Shown piece after piece: positions 15,746 through 27,300 of a stretch of 64,000 bases of DNA. The notes under the pieces were generated by a model. That model had not been told where the DNA came from. It saw only the letters and a program-made list of their open reading frames with translations, and searched no databases. Position 1 is the first letter of the stretch. Each line of letters starts with the position of its first letter. Origin of the DNA: Pedobacter sp. PF22-3 (lineage in GTDB: Bacteria > Bacteroidota > Bacteroidia > Sphingobacteriales > Sphingobacteriaceae). The DNA lies in contig NZ_JAPIVP010000012.1 of NCBI RefSeq assembly GCF_026239555.1, forward strand, positions 114,156 to 178,155. Direction: 5' to 3'. Position numbers and translations under genes: made by a program.

Positions 15746-16933
15746 TTAAATTACCGCTAATTCTTTTCCTACTTTAGTAAATGCGGCTATTGCCTTATCT
15801 AAATGATGTTGCTCGTGCGCGGCAGATAATTGCACGCGGATTCTGGCTTTGCCCTGAGGTACTACCGGATAAAAGAACCCGATTACATAAATTCCTTCTT
15901 CCAACATTTTAGCCGCGAATTGCTGTGCAATTTTAGCATCGTATAACATTACCGGAACAATTGGATGGAACCCAGGCTTAATGTCAAAACCTGCCTCCGT
16001 CATTTTTTCGCGGAAATATTTGGTATTTTTTTCTAATTTATCCCTTAATGATGTAGTTTCGCTCAACATATCCAATACCGCAATAGATGCACCTGCAATT
16101 GCCGGCGCCAAAGTATTAGAGAACAGATAAGGACGCGACCTTTGGCGTAACATATCGATAATTTCTTTCTTACCCGAAGTAAAACCACCAGACGCACCGC
16201 CTAAAGCTTTACCCAAAGTACCTGTAATGATATCGATCCGGTCCATCACATTAAAATGTTCATGTGTTCCGCGACCGTTTTTACCGATAAAACCAGTACA
16301 ATGCGACTCATCAATCATGATCAATGCTTCATATTTATCGGCTAAATCTGCAATCTTATCCAGGGGAGCCACAGATCCGTCCATAGAGAAAGCACCATCG
16401 GTAACAATGATCCTGTGTCTGCAATCTTTGGCCGCAATTAACTGTTTCTCCAAATCTTCCATATCGGCATTTTTATAACGAAAACGCTGTGCCTTACACA
16501 ATCTAACCCCATCTATAATGGATGCGTGATTTAACTCATCGGAAATAATAGCATCTTCTGCATTAAATAATGGTTCAAAAACGCCGCCGTTTGCATCAAA
16601 AGCAGCAGCATATAAAATGGTATCCTCCGTACCTAAAAATTTAGAGATCTTTGCTTCAAGTTCCTTGTGCACATCTTGTGTACCGCAGATAAAACGTACC
16701 GAAGACATTCCATAGCCATGATCGTCGATTGCTTTTTTAGCTGCTTCTATCACTTTTGGATGAGAAGAAAGCCCTAAATAATTATTTGCACAAAAGTTAA
16801 CCACTTCAGTACCACCGCTTACTTTAATGTCGGCCCCCTGAGGGGTAACGATGATCCGTTCACGTTTAAATAATCCAGCGTTTTCAATTTCTTCAAGTTC
16901 CTTTTGGAGAACAGGTTGTAATGTTTTATACAT
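15746..16933 (-). CDS. kbl: Glycine C-acetyltransferase (2-amino-3-ketobutyrate CoA ligase)
   Basis: Full-length 395-residue alpha-oxoamine synthase. It splits 2-amino-3-oxobutyrate with CoA into glycine and acetyl-CoA, the second step of threonine breakdown. Visible motifs are NFCANNYLGLSSHPKV, DELNHASIIDG, MIDESHCTGFIGKNGRG and the PLP-binding Lys region TGTLGKALGGASGGF. The first enzyme, an SDR-type threonine dehydrogenase, is encoded about 20 kb away at 36506-37450. A TAACTTTG -7 element precedes the gene. Confidence 0.96.
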   Translation of the reverse strand: MYKTLQPVLQKELEEIENAGLFKRERIIVTPQGADIKVSGGTEVVNFCANNYLGLSSHPKVIEAAKKAIDDHGYGMSSVRFICGTQDVHKELEAKISKFLGTEDTILYAAAFDANGGVFEPLFNAEDAIISDELNHASIIDGVRLCKAQRFRYKNADMEDLEKQLIAAKDCRHRIIVTDGAFSMDGSVAPLDKIADLADKYEALIMIDESHCTGFIGKNGRGTHEHFNVMDRIDIITGTLGKALGGASGGFTSGKKEIIDMLRQRSRPYLFSNTLAPAIAGASIAVLDMLSETTSLRDKLEKNTKYFREKMTEAGFDIKPGFHPIVPVMLYDAKIAQQFAAKMLEEGIYVIGFFYPVVPQGKARIRVQLSAAHEQHHLDKAIAAFTKVGKELAVI

Positions 16934-16961
16934 GGCCCTTTTTATATGGTTGATTTGACTT

Positions 16962-16969
16962 CAAAGTTA
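16962..16969 (-). promoter_or_regulatory. TAnnTTTG -7 element for kbl
   Basis: The minus strand reads TAACTTTG, 28 nt before the kbl ATG at 16933. Confidence 0.5.
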
Positions 16970-17174
16970 TAAAAAAAAGTCTTTTCCGACCTAAAATGGC
17001 AATTTTATCCTTATATTTTGTATACAAATGTTTCTCTGTTCAGATCAATATTCCCGTGATGAATTTTTAAAAACCATTTATCACGGTTTTTTTTTCGATC
17101 TTAACAAACTTTAACACCAACCTATGTGTATAGTGTTAAAGTTATTCGATATTTATAGCTTACTAACCCAACAT

Positions 17175-19622
17175 ATGATAAGAATTTTCGCACTCCTATT
17201 TTTTTGCGGCATCACCAATTTTGCATTTGCACAACATTTTACAGTTACTGGCATTATTAAAGATACGAACGGACAACCTGTTCCATTTGCATCTGTTTAT
17301 TTAAAAAACACTACTTCGGGAACTTCTGCAAATGTTGATGGAAAATATTCGATCAAGGTGAAAAGCGGTGAGCATACCTTAAGTTTTAGGGCTGTAGGTT
17401 ACAAACAGCAGGAGCATATTGTAAATTCGACAACCGATATTTCGCTTAATGTAACACTAACACCAGAGAGTTATACTTTAGAAAACGTAAATATCAGTGC
17501 AAATGCCGAGGATCCGGCTTATGTGATTATCCGTAAAGCGATTAAAGAACGAAAAAATCACTTAGATGAGGTTAAGGCTTTCAGTTGCGATGTGTATATT
17601 AAAGGTGTTCAGCGTTTAAGGGGCGCACCGAAAAAGTTTTTCGGACGGGATATCCAGAAAGTTTTAGAACTAGATACCAACCGTAAAGGCATTATCTATT
17701 TATCAGAATCGCAGAGCAAGTTCAATTTCAGACGGCCTAATGATGTGCACGAAGAAATGATTTCTTCAAAAGTTGCGGGTAGAAACAATGCTTTCAGCTT
17801 TAACAAGGCATCTGATCTGATCATCAATTTTTACGATAATTACCTGCTCGAAAACAAATTGAGTGCAAGGGGATTTATCTCTCCCATTGCAGATAATGCC
17901 CTTTTTTATTACAAGTACAAATTACTCGGCGAAAGCAAAGAAAATGGAGAAACCATCCATAAAATAGAAGTAATCCCGCGCCGTGAAAACGACCCGGTTT
18001 TTAGAGGGATTATTTATATTGTTGATGATAGCTGGAGAATTTACAACACCGATGTATACCTGACTAAAAACGCAGGGATCAACTTTATCGATACCTTAAA
18101 CATTAGCCAACAGTTTACCAAGGTTAATGAAGTTTACATGCCTACCGCCATTAATTTTCAATTTGCGGGCAATGTGCTAGGGTTTAAAATCGCTGGTTAT
18201 TTTGTAGGGATCTACAGCAATTACAACCTCGACCCTAAATTCCCAAAAAACTTTTTCAATGGCGAAATTTTAAAGGTTACCGAAATGGTAAATAAAAAAG
18301 ATTCCGTTTACTGGAAAAACAACAGGCCTATCCCCTTAACCGCAGATGAAAAAATCAATTACGCTAAAAAAGATAGTGTTGCCAAATTAAAAGAATCAAA
18401 AAAATACCTCGATTCTTTGGAAAAAGACAACAATAAGTTTGGGATAGGCAAATTGTTGTTACACGGATATAGCGTTAACGATAGATATGATAAGGAATAT
18501 TGGTCTTTCGACCCAGTACTTAGGGCTATATTTTACAATACGGTAGAAGGTTTCGCCATTAAATACGGTGTTACTTATAAAAAGGAATTTGAGAATAGAA
18601 GATCTTATTCTGTTCGACCAGAGTTGAGATACGGATTTGCCAACCAGAAGCTTACCGGAAATTTAAGCGGAAGTTATTATTACAACCCGCTTAAGCGCGC
18701 CAGTGTAGGTGCCTCGTTCGGAACGGGCATATTCGATCTGAACAATCTGGGCTCTATGACACAGTTGGGCAATACCATCAACTCATTATTTTATGAGAAA
18801 AACTTTGCCAAATTTTACGAAAAGAGTTTTATAAATATTAATACTACCCGTGAACTGACCTCAGGTCTGCAAGGAAGTCTGGCTATAGATTACAGCAGGA
18901 ATAAAAGCCTCACGAATAACTCTACCTTTAAATTTATAGATGCGAAAGACCGCGAATTTACTTCGAACAATCCTTTCAACCCTACATCAGACACGCCACT
19001 TTTCCCAACCTATAATTCGTTTAGCGCCACGGCAAGTTTAACCTATACTTTTGGACAACAGTACATTACCCGTCCGGATGGTAAGTTTTACACCGAATCG
19101 AAGTTTCCAAAAGTGACGTTATTGTATAAAAAAGGCTTTAATGGTGTACTGAACAGCGATATTGACTACGATTTTGTAAAACTCGAAGTATCACAAGATA
19201 GGATCGGAATGGGATTATGGGGATATACCTCGTTTTTAGCTGGCGTAGGTAAGTTCCTGAACAACAAAAACATGTATTACCCTGATTTTAAACATTTCGC
19301 AGGTAACATTTCTACCATATTTCCTCCAAATTTAAGGAAATTTCAATATTTAGATTTTTACCAGTTCAGTACCAATCAACAATATTTCGAAGCCCACTTA
19401 GAACATAATTTCGCGGGTTTCTTTATGAACAAAATTCCATTGTTGCGTAAAGCGAAGCTTGAAGAATTTATTGGGGGTGGTTATTTATCATCTCCTGAAA
19501 AAAGGAATTACAAAGAATTTTATTTTGGTATTCAACGCCTGGTATTGCGGGCAAGTTATGGTTTTGCATATGATGGTGGAACCAAGCTAACTCAAGGATT
19601 TAGAATATCTTATGGCTTCTAG
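17175..19622 (+). CDS. DUF5686 outer-membrane protein with carboxypeptidase-regulatory-like N-terminus
   Basis: Protein of 815 residues from ATG 17175, where a good signal peptide begins (IRIFALLFFCGITNFAFAQ); a frame-open stretch upstream adds 17 residues before the signal and is rejected. Residues about 20-105 form a CarboxypepD_reg-like domain (VTGIIKDTNGQPVPFASVYL). The rest is rich in alternating strands and ends in the aromatic residues of an outer-membrane beta-barrel (GFRISYGF). DUF5686 proteins are common in Bacteroidota and lack an agreed function; a TonB plug domain is absent. It has no operon partner here. Confidence 0.88.
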   Translation: MIRIFALLFFCGITNFAFAQHFTVTGIIKDTNGQPVPFASVYLKNTTSGTSANVDGKYSIKVKSGEHTLSFRAVGYKQQEHIVNSTTDISLNVTLTPESYTLENVNISANAEDPAYVIIRKAIKERKNHLDEVKAFSCDVYIKGVQRLRGAPKKFFGRDIQKVLELDTNRKGIIYLSESQSKFNFRRPNDVHEEMISSKVAGRNNAFSFNKASDLIINFYDNYLLENKLSARGFISPIADNALFYYKYKLLGESKENGETIHKIEVIPRRENDPVFRGIIYIVDDSWRIYNTDVYLTKNAGINFIDTLNISQQFTKVNEVYMPTAINFQFAGNVLGFKIAGYFVGIYSNYNLDPKFPKNFFNGEILKVTEMVNKKDSVYWKNNRPIPLTADEKINYAKKDSVAKLKESKKYLDSLEKDNNKFGIGKLLLHGYSVNDRYDKEYWSFDPVLRAIFYNTVEGFAIKYGVTYKKEFENRRSYSVRPELRYGFANQKLTGNLSGSYYYNPLKRASVGASFGTGIFDLNNLGSMTQLGNTINSLFYEKNFAKFYEKSFININTTRELTSGLQGSLAIDYSRNKSLTNNSTFKFIDAKDREFTSNNPFNPTSDTPLFPTYNSFSATASLTYTFGQQYITRPDGKFYTESKFPKVTLLYKKGFNGVLNSDIDYDFVKLEVSQDRIGMGLWGYTSFLAGVGKFLNNKNMYYPDFKHFAGNISTIFPPNLRKFQYLDFYQFSTNQQYFEAHLEHNFAGFFMNKIPLLRKAKLEEFIGGGYLSSPEKRNYKEFYFGIQRLVLRASYGFAYDGGTKLTQGFRISYGF

Positions 19623-19809
19623 GATGGAAGATATTTGATGTAAGATGGATGATGGCAGGCAATACATTATCCATTTTACATTTTTATATAATTTATCTAT
19701 TCAGGAAACAGGAAGTTGTGAAGCCGGTTGGCAATTCCATCTTACATTTTCCATTTTAGATTATAAAAAACCTTCTACCTTCAACCTTTTCGCCTTCAAC
19801 CTTTTTTAC

Positions 19810-19817
19810 TATCTTTG
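19810..19817 (+). promoter_or_regulatory. TAnnTTTG -7 element for trhO
   Basis: TATCTTTG matches the consensus and leaves a leader of about 35-40 nt before the ATG at 19858. Confidence 0.55.
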
Positions 19818-19857
19818 CCCCGCTTTAAACGCCGTTTGCAACGGTATCAACAGCGTT

Positions 19858-20793
19858 ATGAAAAAATATCAAACACTACTTTACTATTGCTATAGTTACA
19901 TAGCAGAGGCAGAACAATTTGCTGCCGATCACCTTAAATTTTGTAAATCATTAGGTTTAGTTGGCCGTATTATCGTTGCCGACGAAGGTTTAAACGGTAC
20001 CGTTTCTGGCACTGCCGAAGCCTGTAAAGCCTATATGGAAGCTATACATGCGGACGAAAGGTTTGCCAAAACTGAATTTAAGATTGATAATGTTGAAGAA
20101 CTTTCTTTCCTGAAAATGCACTGCCGTTACAAATCGGAAATTGTACATTCTGGATTAAGAGATACTTCGATTATTGATCCGAACAAACAAACGGGTAAAC
20201 ATTTAGAGCCGGTCGATTTCATGAAAATGAAAGATGATGAGGATGTAATAATTCTTGATGTACGCTCGAATTACGAACATAACCTCGGTAAATTTAAAAA
20301 TGCACTAACGCTTGATATTGAGAATTTTCGTGATTTCCCAGAGCAGATTAATCAGCTTGCCCAATATAAAGACAAGAAAATACTAACCTATTGCACTGGA
20401 GGGATTAAATGCGAAAAAGCATCTGCCCTATTGTTGCACCATGGCTTTAACGATGTTTATCAATTGCACGGCGGTATCATTAAATATGGTAAGGAAGCCG
20501 GCGGAAAAGATTTTGAGGGTAAATGTTATGTATTTGATAATCGCATAGCTGTAGATGTAAACCAGGTTAACCCAACAGTAGTTTCAGTTTGCTACAATTG
20601 TGGTGTTACTACGCCAAAAATGATCAACTGTGCCAATCCAGAATGCAACGAGCATATTACCCAATGCGATGCCTGTGGTGAACAGCTTCAGGGTTGCTGC
20701 TCCGTAGCATGTACAACCAATCCCCGCAAACGCCCTTATGATGGAACGGGTTATTATGTAAAGGTACCGCAGCCGGTAGCGATGAAAGGGTAA
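19858..20793 (+). CDS. trhO: tRNA uridine(34) hydroxylase, rhodanese-related
   Basis: Protein of 311 residues. TrhO (YceA) makes 5-hydroxyuridine at position 34 of tRNA with oxygen. The N-terminal domain begins KKYQTLLYYCYSYIAEAEQF and contains ADEGLNGTVSGT; the rhodanese domain has DVRSNYEHNLGKFKNALTL and the active-site Cys in YCTGGIKCEKASALL. The C-terminal tail is Cys-rich (CYNCG, CANPECNEH, CDACGEQLQGCCS), a likely zinc site seen in longer family members. The ATG at 19858 is chosen because the promoter element and the family start agree with it; the upstream open frame is intergenic repeat sequence. Confidence 0.93.
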   Translation: MKKYQTLLYYCYSYIAEAEQFAADHLKFCKSLGLVGRIIVADEGLNGTVSGTAEACKAYMEAIHADERFAKTEFKIDNVEELSFLKMHCRYKSEIVHSGLRDTSIIDPNKQTGKHLEPVDFMKMKDDEDVIILDVRSNYEHNLGKFKNALTLDIENFRDFPEQINQLAQYKDKKILTYCTGGIKCEKASALLLHHGFNDVYQLHGGIIKYGKEAGGKDFEGKCYVFDNRIAVDVNQVNPTVVSVCYNCGVTTPKMINCANPECNEHITQCDACGEQLQGCCSVACTTNPRKRPYDGTGYYVKVPQPVAMKG

Positions 20794-20805
20794 AGAAATT
20801 AAATA

Positions 20806-20935
20806 GAAAGACCGTCATCTCGATCCGATAGCTATCGGATGAAACGCAGTGAAATGGAGAGATCTCTTGAGATAGATTTTGCTTCGCAGAGCCTTCGGGT
20901 TCTCGACTTCGGTGCACTCCGCTCGAAATGACGGC
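20806..20935. repeat. Dispersed intergenic palindromic repeat, copy 3
   Basis: The segment runs GACCGTCATCTCG, the 18-bp palindrome ATCCGATAGCTATCGGAT (20823-20840), GAAATGGAGAGATCTC, TTGCTTCGCAGAGCC, TTCTCGACTTCGG and CACTCCGCTCGAAATGACGG. The last part is almost identical to 60610-60670, and the palindrome is identical to the one at 5527-5544. Confidence 0.7.
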
Positions 20936-21060
20936 AATTTTAGAAACTATTGAAAGTTCGATCTTTTTCGTGTGTGATTTGTTTACATCTGCCACCGCCC
21001 GCCTATTTTAAACAATTTTTCATTACTTTGTGCTATAATGGGTTTACCCAATAACAGTTT

Positions 21061-23940
21061 ATGCTAAACTACTTCAGGCTTTTACTACTATTATCCTGCT
21101 TTGCTATAACCAGCGCTGCATCAGAAATAAAAAGTATAGGCGTTCCGTACATCGAAAATTACCCAAAAGCTACTTATTCGTCAGGAAACCAGAACTGGAG
21201 TATAGCCAAAGATCAAAATGGTGTAATGTACTTTGGCAATGCTGAAGGATTGTTAACTTTTGATGGACGTTATTGGCAGAAATACCAAATGCCAAACCGA
21301 CAGATTGTTAGAGCAGTTGCCACCGATAACAAAGGAAAAATTTATACCGGTAGCTTTGGTGAGTTTGGCTACTGGGCAATTAAAAACAATAAATTAAGTT
21401 ACCATTCTCTTACCAATTTGTTGCCGAAAGACATAAAAATTGATGATGAGGTATGGAAAATCTATGTAGATCCGGACAGAGTAATCTTCCAGTCTTTTTC
21501 CAAAATATTTATTTATAAGAACAACCAAATAGAGGTGATAAAATCACCATCTTCATTTCTTTTTTTGCACAAGGTAAACAACAGGTATTTTATCGAGGTG
21601 CTGGAAAAAGGTTTATTTGAACTGAGTGGCAATAAATTAGTTTTTATCCCTAAAAGTGAAAAGCTGGGCAAAGAAGGGATATTATCTATTCTTCCTTATA
21701 AGAATAACGGCCTGATCATTGGAACCAGTAAACAAGGATTATTTACTTACAACGGTAAAGATTTTACACCTCTAAATACACCCGCTAATAATTACCTTAA
21801 AACCTATCAGCTTAACAACGGCGTAAGTTTGCTGGGCAAGTATTTTGCATATGGCACCATTCTCAACGGTTTGATCATAATAGATGAGAATGGAAAAATT
21901 GTGCAGCGGATCAATAAATCGAGCGGTTTACAAAATAATACAGTTTTAAGCTTATATGCGGATAACGAGCAAAACCTTTGGGCAGGATTAGATAACGGCA
22001 TCGACCGAATAGAACTCAATTCGCCCTTATATTTTTATTTTGATAAAACAGGTCAGTTTGGAACGGTTTATTCCAGTATTATTTTCAACAATAAAATTTA
22101 CCTCGGCACGAATCAGGGGCTATTTTACAGCGAGTGGTCACCAGATAATCTTCTTCCCTTCAATTTCCGTTTAATTCCCAATTCACAGGGTCAGGTTTGG
22201 GAGCTGGCCATTATCGATAATGAACTAATTTGCGGCCATAACAGTGGTACGTTTAAAGTTCTGGGTAATAAAATCGAATGGATATCAAGGCTGGCAGGTG
22301 GCTGGACCATCAAGAGACTTAATTCAAACCCAAATTACCTTATTCAGGGAACTTATACAGGCTTATCTTTATTTACCAAGTCGTCAGGTGCAGAATTAAA
22401 GTTTTCAGGCAAAATAGCTGGTTTTACAGCGCCTTCAAGATATGTTGAACAAGATAACAGAGGCGATATCTGGGTTGGCCATGCCTACAAAGGCTTATTT
22501 AAATTGAGCCTAAGTCCGGATTACACCAAAGTAACCAGTACTAAATACTTCGATGAGAAGAATGGTTTACCCGGTAATTATAACATTAACATTTTCAACC
22601 TGGAGAATAAGATTGTTTTTTCATCTGATGCAGGTTTTTATACCTATGACGACCTGAGCAATAAATTCACCAAATACGAAGTACTGAATAAAAGCCTGGG
22701 TTCTTTCGAAACCTCTAACAAAATTATCCCTGCTGGCAGTAAAAAATATTGGTTTATAAATCATGGTAAAACCGCTCTGGTTAACTTTAGCGAGCCGGGC
22801 AAGGTAGGAATCGATTCAAATCAATTTAGTATTTTGGATGGCCGGATGGTACAATACTATGAAAATATCAGTCGCATTAGCAATTCTATTTACCTGATCA
22901 GTGTTGATGATGGTTTTGTAATCTATAATCCTACTGCTCAGCTCAATCAGGAAAAGAAAAAACTGCCGACTGTTTTAATCAGGCGTGTTGAAGACATTAC
23001 CGATAAATTCTCGCTAATCAGCGAAGCTGGAAATGATGAGGAATCAACAGAAATTCATAACAGCAGGAATAATATCCGGATCTCTTACGCCTTGCCATAT
23101 TACAGGCAGGCTAAAGTAAGGTATCAGTTTTACCTGGAAGGTTACTCCCACGCCTGGTCTGACTGGACTTATGCTACACAGAAAGATTTCACCAATTTAA
23201 GCGCAGGCACCTATACTTTCAAAGTGAGGGCAAAAGTTGACGACAATACAGTTAGTACCGAAACACTTTACAAATTTACCATTTTACGCCCATGGTACCT
23301 GAACAATTGGGCCATTTTATTATACACCATCCTATTTGTAGTGGTTTTAATCCTGGGTAAAAAGATATATGAAAGGAAACTAAAGCGCGATAGTCAAAAG
23401 ATTACCGATCGCTTAAAAGCCGAGCAACAGGAAAAGTTTAGGCAGGAAGCCGAAATCAGCGAAAAGCAGATTATTAAATTACAAACAGAGAAACTGCAGG
23501 CCGAACTGGCTTCGAAAAATAGGGAGTTGGCCAACTCGGCAATGACGTTGGTTTATAAGAACGAATTGCTCCAAAAACTGGCTGACGACATCACCAAGTT
23601 GAAAGACGAAAATGGCAAGAAACTTTCTGATGAGCAGACCCGCAAGATACAAAAAGTAATAAACGACGGGATGAATGATGAACGTGACTGGCACTTGTTT
23701 GAAAATAGTTTTAACGAAGCGCATGAAAGTTTCTTTAAAAAGTTAAAGGCACAGCATCCTGATCTTGTTCCGAATGATTTAAAACTTTGTGCTTACCTGC
23801 GGATGAACATGAGCAGTAAAGAAATGTCATCGTTATTGAACATCAGTTTACGTGGTGTAGAGATCCGCAGGTACCGCCTCCGCAAGAAGCTCGAAGTACC
23901 ACACGATAAAAACTTAACTGAGTTTTTGATGGAGCTTTAA
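21061..23940 (+). CDS. Membrane sensor-regulator: beta-propeller, Y_Y_Y domain, TM helix and LuxR-type HTH
   Basis: Protein of 959 residues with a Sec signal peptide. Residues about 30-640 form a two-component-regulator propeller with repeats such as GNAEGLLTFDGRYWQKY, GTSKQGLFTYNGKDF and LWAGLDNGIDRIEL. A Y_Y_Y domain follows (YQFYLEGYSHAWSDWT, FTNLSAGTYTFKVRA), then one membrane helix at about 750-771, a long coiled coil, and a LuxR/GerE-like helix-turn-helix at about 895-950 (MSSKEMSSLLNISLRGVEIR). No kinase or receiver domain is present, so it senses in the periplasm and acts on DNA directly. Its place just before susC suggests it controls the glycan locus that follows. Confidence 0.85.
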   Translation: MLNYFRLLLLLSCFAITSAASEIKSIGVPYIENYPKATYSSGNQNWSIAKDQNGVMYFGNAEGLLTFDGRYWQKYQMPNRQIVRAVATDNKGKIYTGSFGEFGYWAIKNNKLSYHSLTNLLPKDIKIDDEVWKIYVDPDRVIFQSFSKIFIYKNNQIEVIKSPSSFLFLHKVNNRYFIEVLEKGLFELSGNKLVFIPKSEKLGKEGILSILPYKNNGLIIGTSKQGLFTYNGKDFTPLNTPANNYLKTYQLNNGVSLLGKYFAYGTILNGLIIIDENGKIVQRINKSSGLQNNTVLSLYADNEQNLWAGLDNGIDRIELNSPLYFYFDKTGQFGTVYSSIIFNNKIYLGTNQGLFYSEWSPDNLLPFNFRLIPNSQGQVWELAIIDNELICGHNSGTFKVLGNKIEWISRLAGGWTIKRLNSNPNYLIQGTYTGLSLFTKSSGAELKFSGKIAGFTAPSRYVEQDNRGDIWVGHAYKGLFKLSLSPDYTKVTSTKYFDEKNGLPGNYNINIFNLENKIVFSSDAGFYTYDDLSNKFTKYEVLNKSLGSFETSNKIIPAGSKKYWFINHGKTALVNFSEPGKVGIDSNQFSILDGRMVQYYENISRISNSIYLISVDDGFVIYNPTAQLNQEKKKLPTVLIRRVEDITDKFSLISEAGNDEESTEIHNSRNNIRISYALPYYRQAKVRYQFYLEGYSHAWSDWTYATQKDFTNLSAGTYTFKVRAKVDDNTVSTETLYKFTILRPWYLNNWAILLYTILFVVVLILGKKIYERKLKRDSQKITDRLKAEQQEKFRQEAEISEKQIIKLQTEKLQAELASKNRELANSAMTLVYKNELLQKLADDITKLKDENGKKLSDEQTRKIQKVINDGMNDERDWHLFENSFNEAHESFFKKLKAQHPDLVPNDLKLCAYLRMNMSSKEMSSLLNISLRGVEIRRYRLRKKLEVPHDKNLTEFLMEL

Positions 23941-24314
23941 GCGCTCGACTTTGCTCGATTTCTTTCGTTTTTCAGCTATATAACTGAACAAAATTGACGC
24001 TGATAAAAACTACAAAAACAAGGAATATGGCCTAATTCTATGCTACCTTACAGAATTGGCACTACATCATTACCTCTCATAGCCATTTTTACAACCCCAC
24101 AAAACACTTAGTGTTATTTGTACACTTGTGTATGTGTTAAAATTATGTTAAAATCCCAAAAACTGCGTTTTTAGGCCAAAATCGCATTTGGTTTAATGAC
24201 GTGAGGTACCCCACAATGCAATATGATGTATTAATGTAGAGGTACAAACACTTGCACATCAGCAAAAACAACCCCACATTTAACTAACAATTAAACTAAA
24301 ATTTATAATAAAGC
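23941..24314 (+). promoter_or_regulatory. Regulatory region before susC
   Basis: This gap of 374 bases holds no gene. It contains the near-perfect palindrome AACACT-T-AGTGTT at 24103-24115, directly followed by TGTACACTTGTGTATGTGTT, which repeats the ACAC/GTGT theme. These could be binding sites for the upstream HTH protein. The long AT-rich leader before the susC ATG at 24315 is typical of susC genes. No exact TAnnTTTG is seen. Confidence 0.4.
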
Positions 24315-27300
24315 ATGAAAAGAATCTTTACAAGACTTTCTGTTCTCGCTGCACTTTGTTTGCTAACAATTAACGTAGCATTTGCGCAAAACATTACCAT
24401 AAAAGGTAAGGTAATTGATGGAGGTGACAAAACACCTTTACCTGGCGTAACTATATTAGTTAAGGGCACACAAACTGGTACGCAAACAGACGTGAACGGT
24501 GGCTACTCCATTAGCGCACCGGCGAATGCCACATTAGTATTTAACTTTGTAGGCTACACAGCGCTTGAGCAGGCTGTAAATAGTCAAACCACTATTAATG
24601 TATCATTAGCATCATCAACACAGCAACTAGAGCAAGTTGTGGTTGTAGGTTACGGTACGCAGAGAAAAATTGATGTTACTGGATCGGTAGCTTCAGTTAA
24701 AGGAGAAGATATCAACAAACAACCTTCTACCAATCCAATAAGTGCTTTGCAAGGTAAAGTTGCTGGGGTTTCAATCAGTAACAATGCCACACCAGGTTCT
24801 GCTCCTCAGATTACCATTCGTGGAACAGGAACTATTTATGGTAATACCGGACCATTATATGTGGTTGATGGTGTTTGGTATGATGACATTACCTTTTTAA
24901 ATCCTGCAGATATCGCGAGCATCAACATCCTTAAAGATGCTTCAAGTCAATCTATATATGGAGTTAGAGCTGCTAACGGTGTAGTATTAGTTACTACTGT
25001 TAAGGGGAAAAATGGAAATGCAACTATTAATTACAATGGTACAGTTGGTCTGCAAAGCGTAACTAACCAGGTTAAAATGACAGATGCAAGCGAATATGCC
25101 ACAGCTGTAAATGAGGCTTATAAAATTAACGGTGCAGCTAATCCATTGTTCGCAAGTACAAATTTAGGAGCAGGAACAGATTGGTACGACCAGGTTTTAC
25201 GTACAGCTATGATTAATAACCATCAGGTTTCTGTTAATGGGGCCAGCGAAAAATCTAGTTATAATTTTTCGTTGGGTTACGTTAATCAGGATGGGATTAT
25301 TACCAATAACAATTATAAAAGGTATACCGCCCGTTTATCTAACGATTTTCAAGTTTTCAAAAATTTAAAAGTCGGGTATAATGTTACCGGAAGTTCAAGC
25401 AAATCAAATAATGCTCCGGCATCAATCTACCGTGCTTTATACACAGCTTCTCCTGTTGTACCTGTATTTAATGCTGATGGTAGCTATGGAGATCCGAATA
25501 GTTTCCAGCTAGGTAACGGAAGTAATGTAAATCCACAGGCAACAATTGATTTTAATAACAGCATCACTTCAAAATACAGGATTACTGGAAATGTGTATGC
25601 TGAACTAAAATTTGCAAAACATTTCACCTTTAAAACAAGTGCAGGCGGTGATTTTGGACAAGAAGAAAATAGAATTTACACGCCATTGTATTATGCCACA
25701 ACCGGACAGAATACTAAGATAAGTACACTCTCTATTGGTAGAACGGAAACAAGAAATTGGATTTTAGAGAATACGTTAACCTATGAGAATAAATGGAACG
25801 ACCATAACTTAACCATATTGGCTGGACAAACCGCGCAGCGTTATAAATCTTATACAATGACCGGAACAGCCCAAAATGTACCTTATACTAGAGACGGCGA
25901 TCTATACCTAAGCTTAGGAAATGCAGCAGGAAGAACCATAGAAGATTCTGGATCGTTAAACACGGCCACTTCTTATTTCGGTAGAATTAATTACAGTTTC
26001 AAAAACAAGTATTTATTAAATGCTTCATTGAGGGGTGACGCTGCATCACAATTTTTTGGTGGTAGTGATTTATGGGGATATTTCCCATCAGTAGGTGCTG
26101 GATGGGTTATAAGCAACGAAGATTTCATGAAAGATCAAAAAATCTTTAGTAACTTAAAGCTTCGTGGTAGCTGGGGTAAAGTAGGTAATGCTGGTGTTCC
26201 AATTAACCCTACAACCTTAACTGTTAATCAAAGCGCTGCTTTAATTGCTTTCTATAACGGGATTGCCAATACAGGAGCAAGTGTAACTACAATAGTTCCT
26301 CCAGCGCTTTTCTGGGAACGCAGTGCAGGAACAGATATTGGCTTAGAAATGGGCTTTTTAAATAATAAATTATCAGTTGAAGCCGATTACTATAACAGAA
26401 AAACTGAACAGGCTATTTTTAACATCCCAATTTTAGGTTCTCTCGGTACATCAAATAGCGTATTATTAGGCAATCAAGCCGATTTTAGAAACCGTGGTTT
26501 TGAATTATCAGCAACTTGGTCTGATAAAACTTCAGGCGGTTTAACTTATTCAATCAGTGGCAATATTGGCATCAATAATAATAAAGTATTAAATGTAACT
26601 TCTGGTTCAAATCCAATTGATGCCGGAGGTGATGGTTTAAACAACGCTGTAGTTCCAACAAGAACAGTAGTTGGTATGCCGATCGGTTCTTTCTATGGCT
26701 ATCAGGTAGTAGGCATTCTCCAAACAGCCCAAGAAGCTGCGGCTTCAGGTATGCCAGGCGCAAGAGCTGGTGATTTTAAATATGCTGATTTAAATGGAGA
26801 TGGAATTGTTGACTCAAAAGATAAAACCTTCCTGGGTAATCCAAACCCGAAATACACCTATGGCATTAACACCAATTTTGCTTACAAAAATTTCGATTTA
26901 ACGCTTGATATTCAAGGCGTAGCAGATGTAGACGTATTTAATGCAAATCTGGGTAATAGATTTGGTAATGAGAACTACACCAAAGACTTTTACGATAACA
27001 GATGGACAGGACCTGGATCTACAAATACTTACCCATCAACTAGTTTAGCTGGTGGTAATAACAATCAAACCAATTCATTTTATGTTGAAAGCGGTGCTTA
27101 TATCAGGTTGAGAAATATTCAATTAGGTTATAATTTACCTCAATCATTAGTATCTAAATGGAAGATGCAAAAACTAAGAGTATTTGCCAATGCACAAAAT
27201 GCAGTTAATCTGTTTGGATATAAAGGTTTTACTCCTGAGGTTGGAGGTGTACCAACAAAAGCAGGTATAGATTTTAACGTGTATCCAATGTTTGCTACGT

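Noticed and set aside
19645..19857. Upstream extension of the trhO frame
   Set aside because: The added 71 residues come from intergenic repeat sequence, and the promoter element at 19810 lies inside them.
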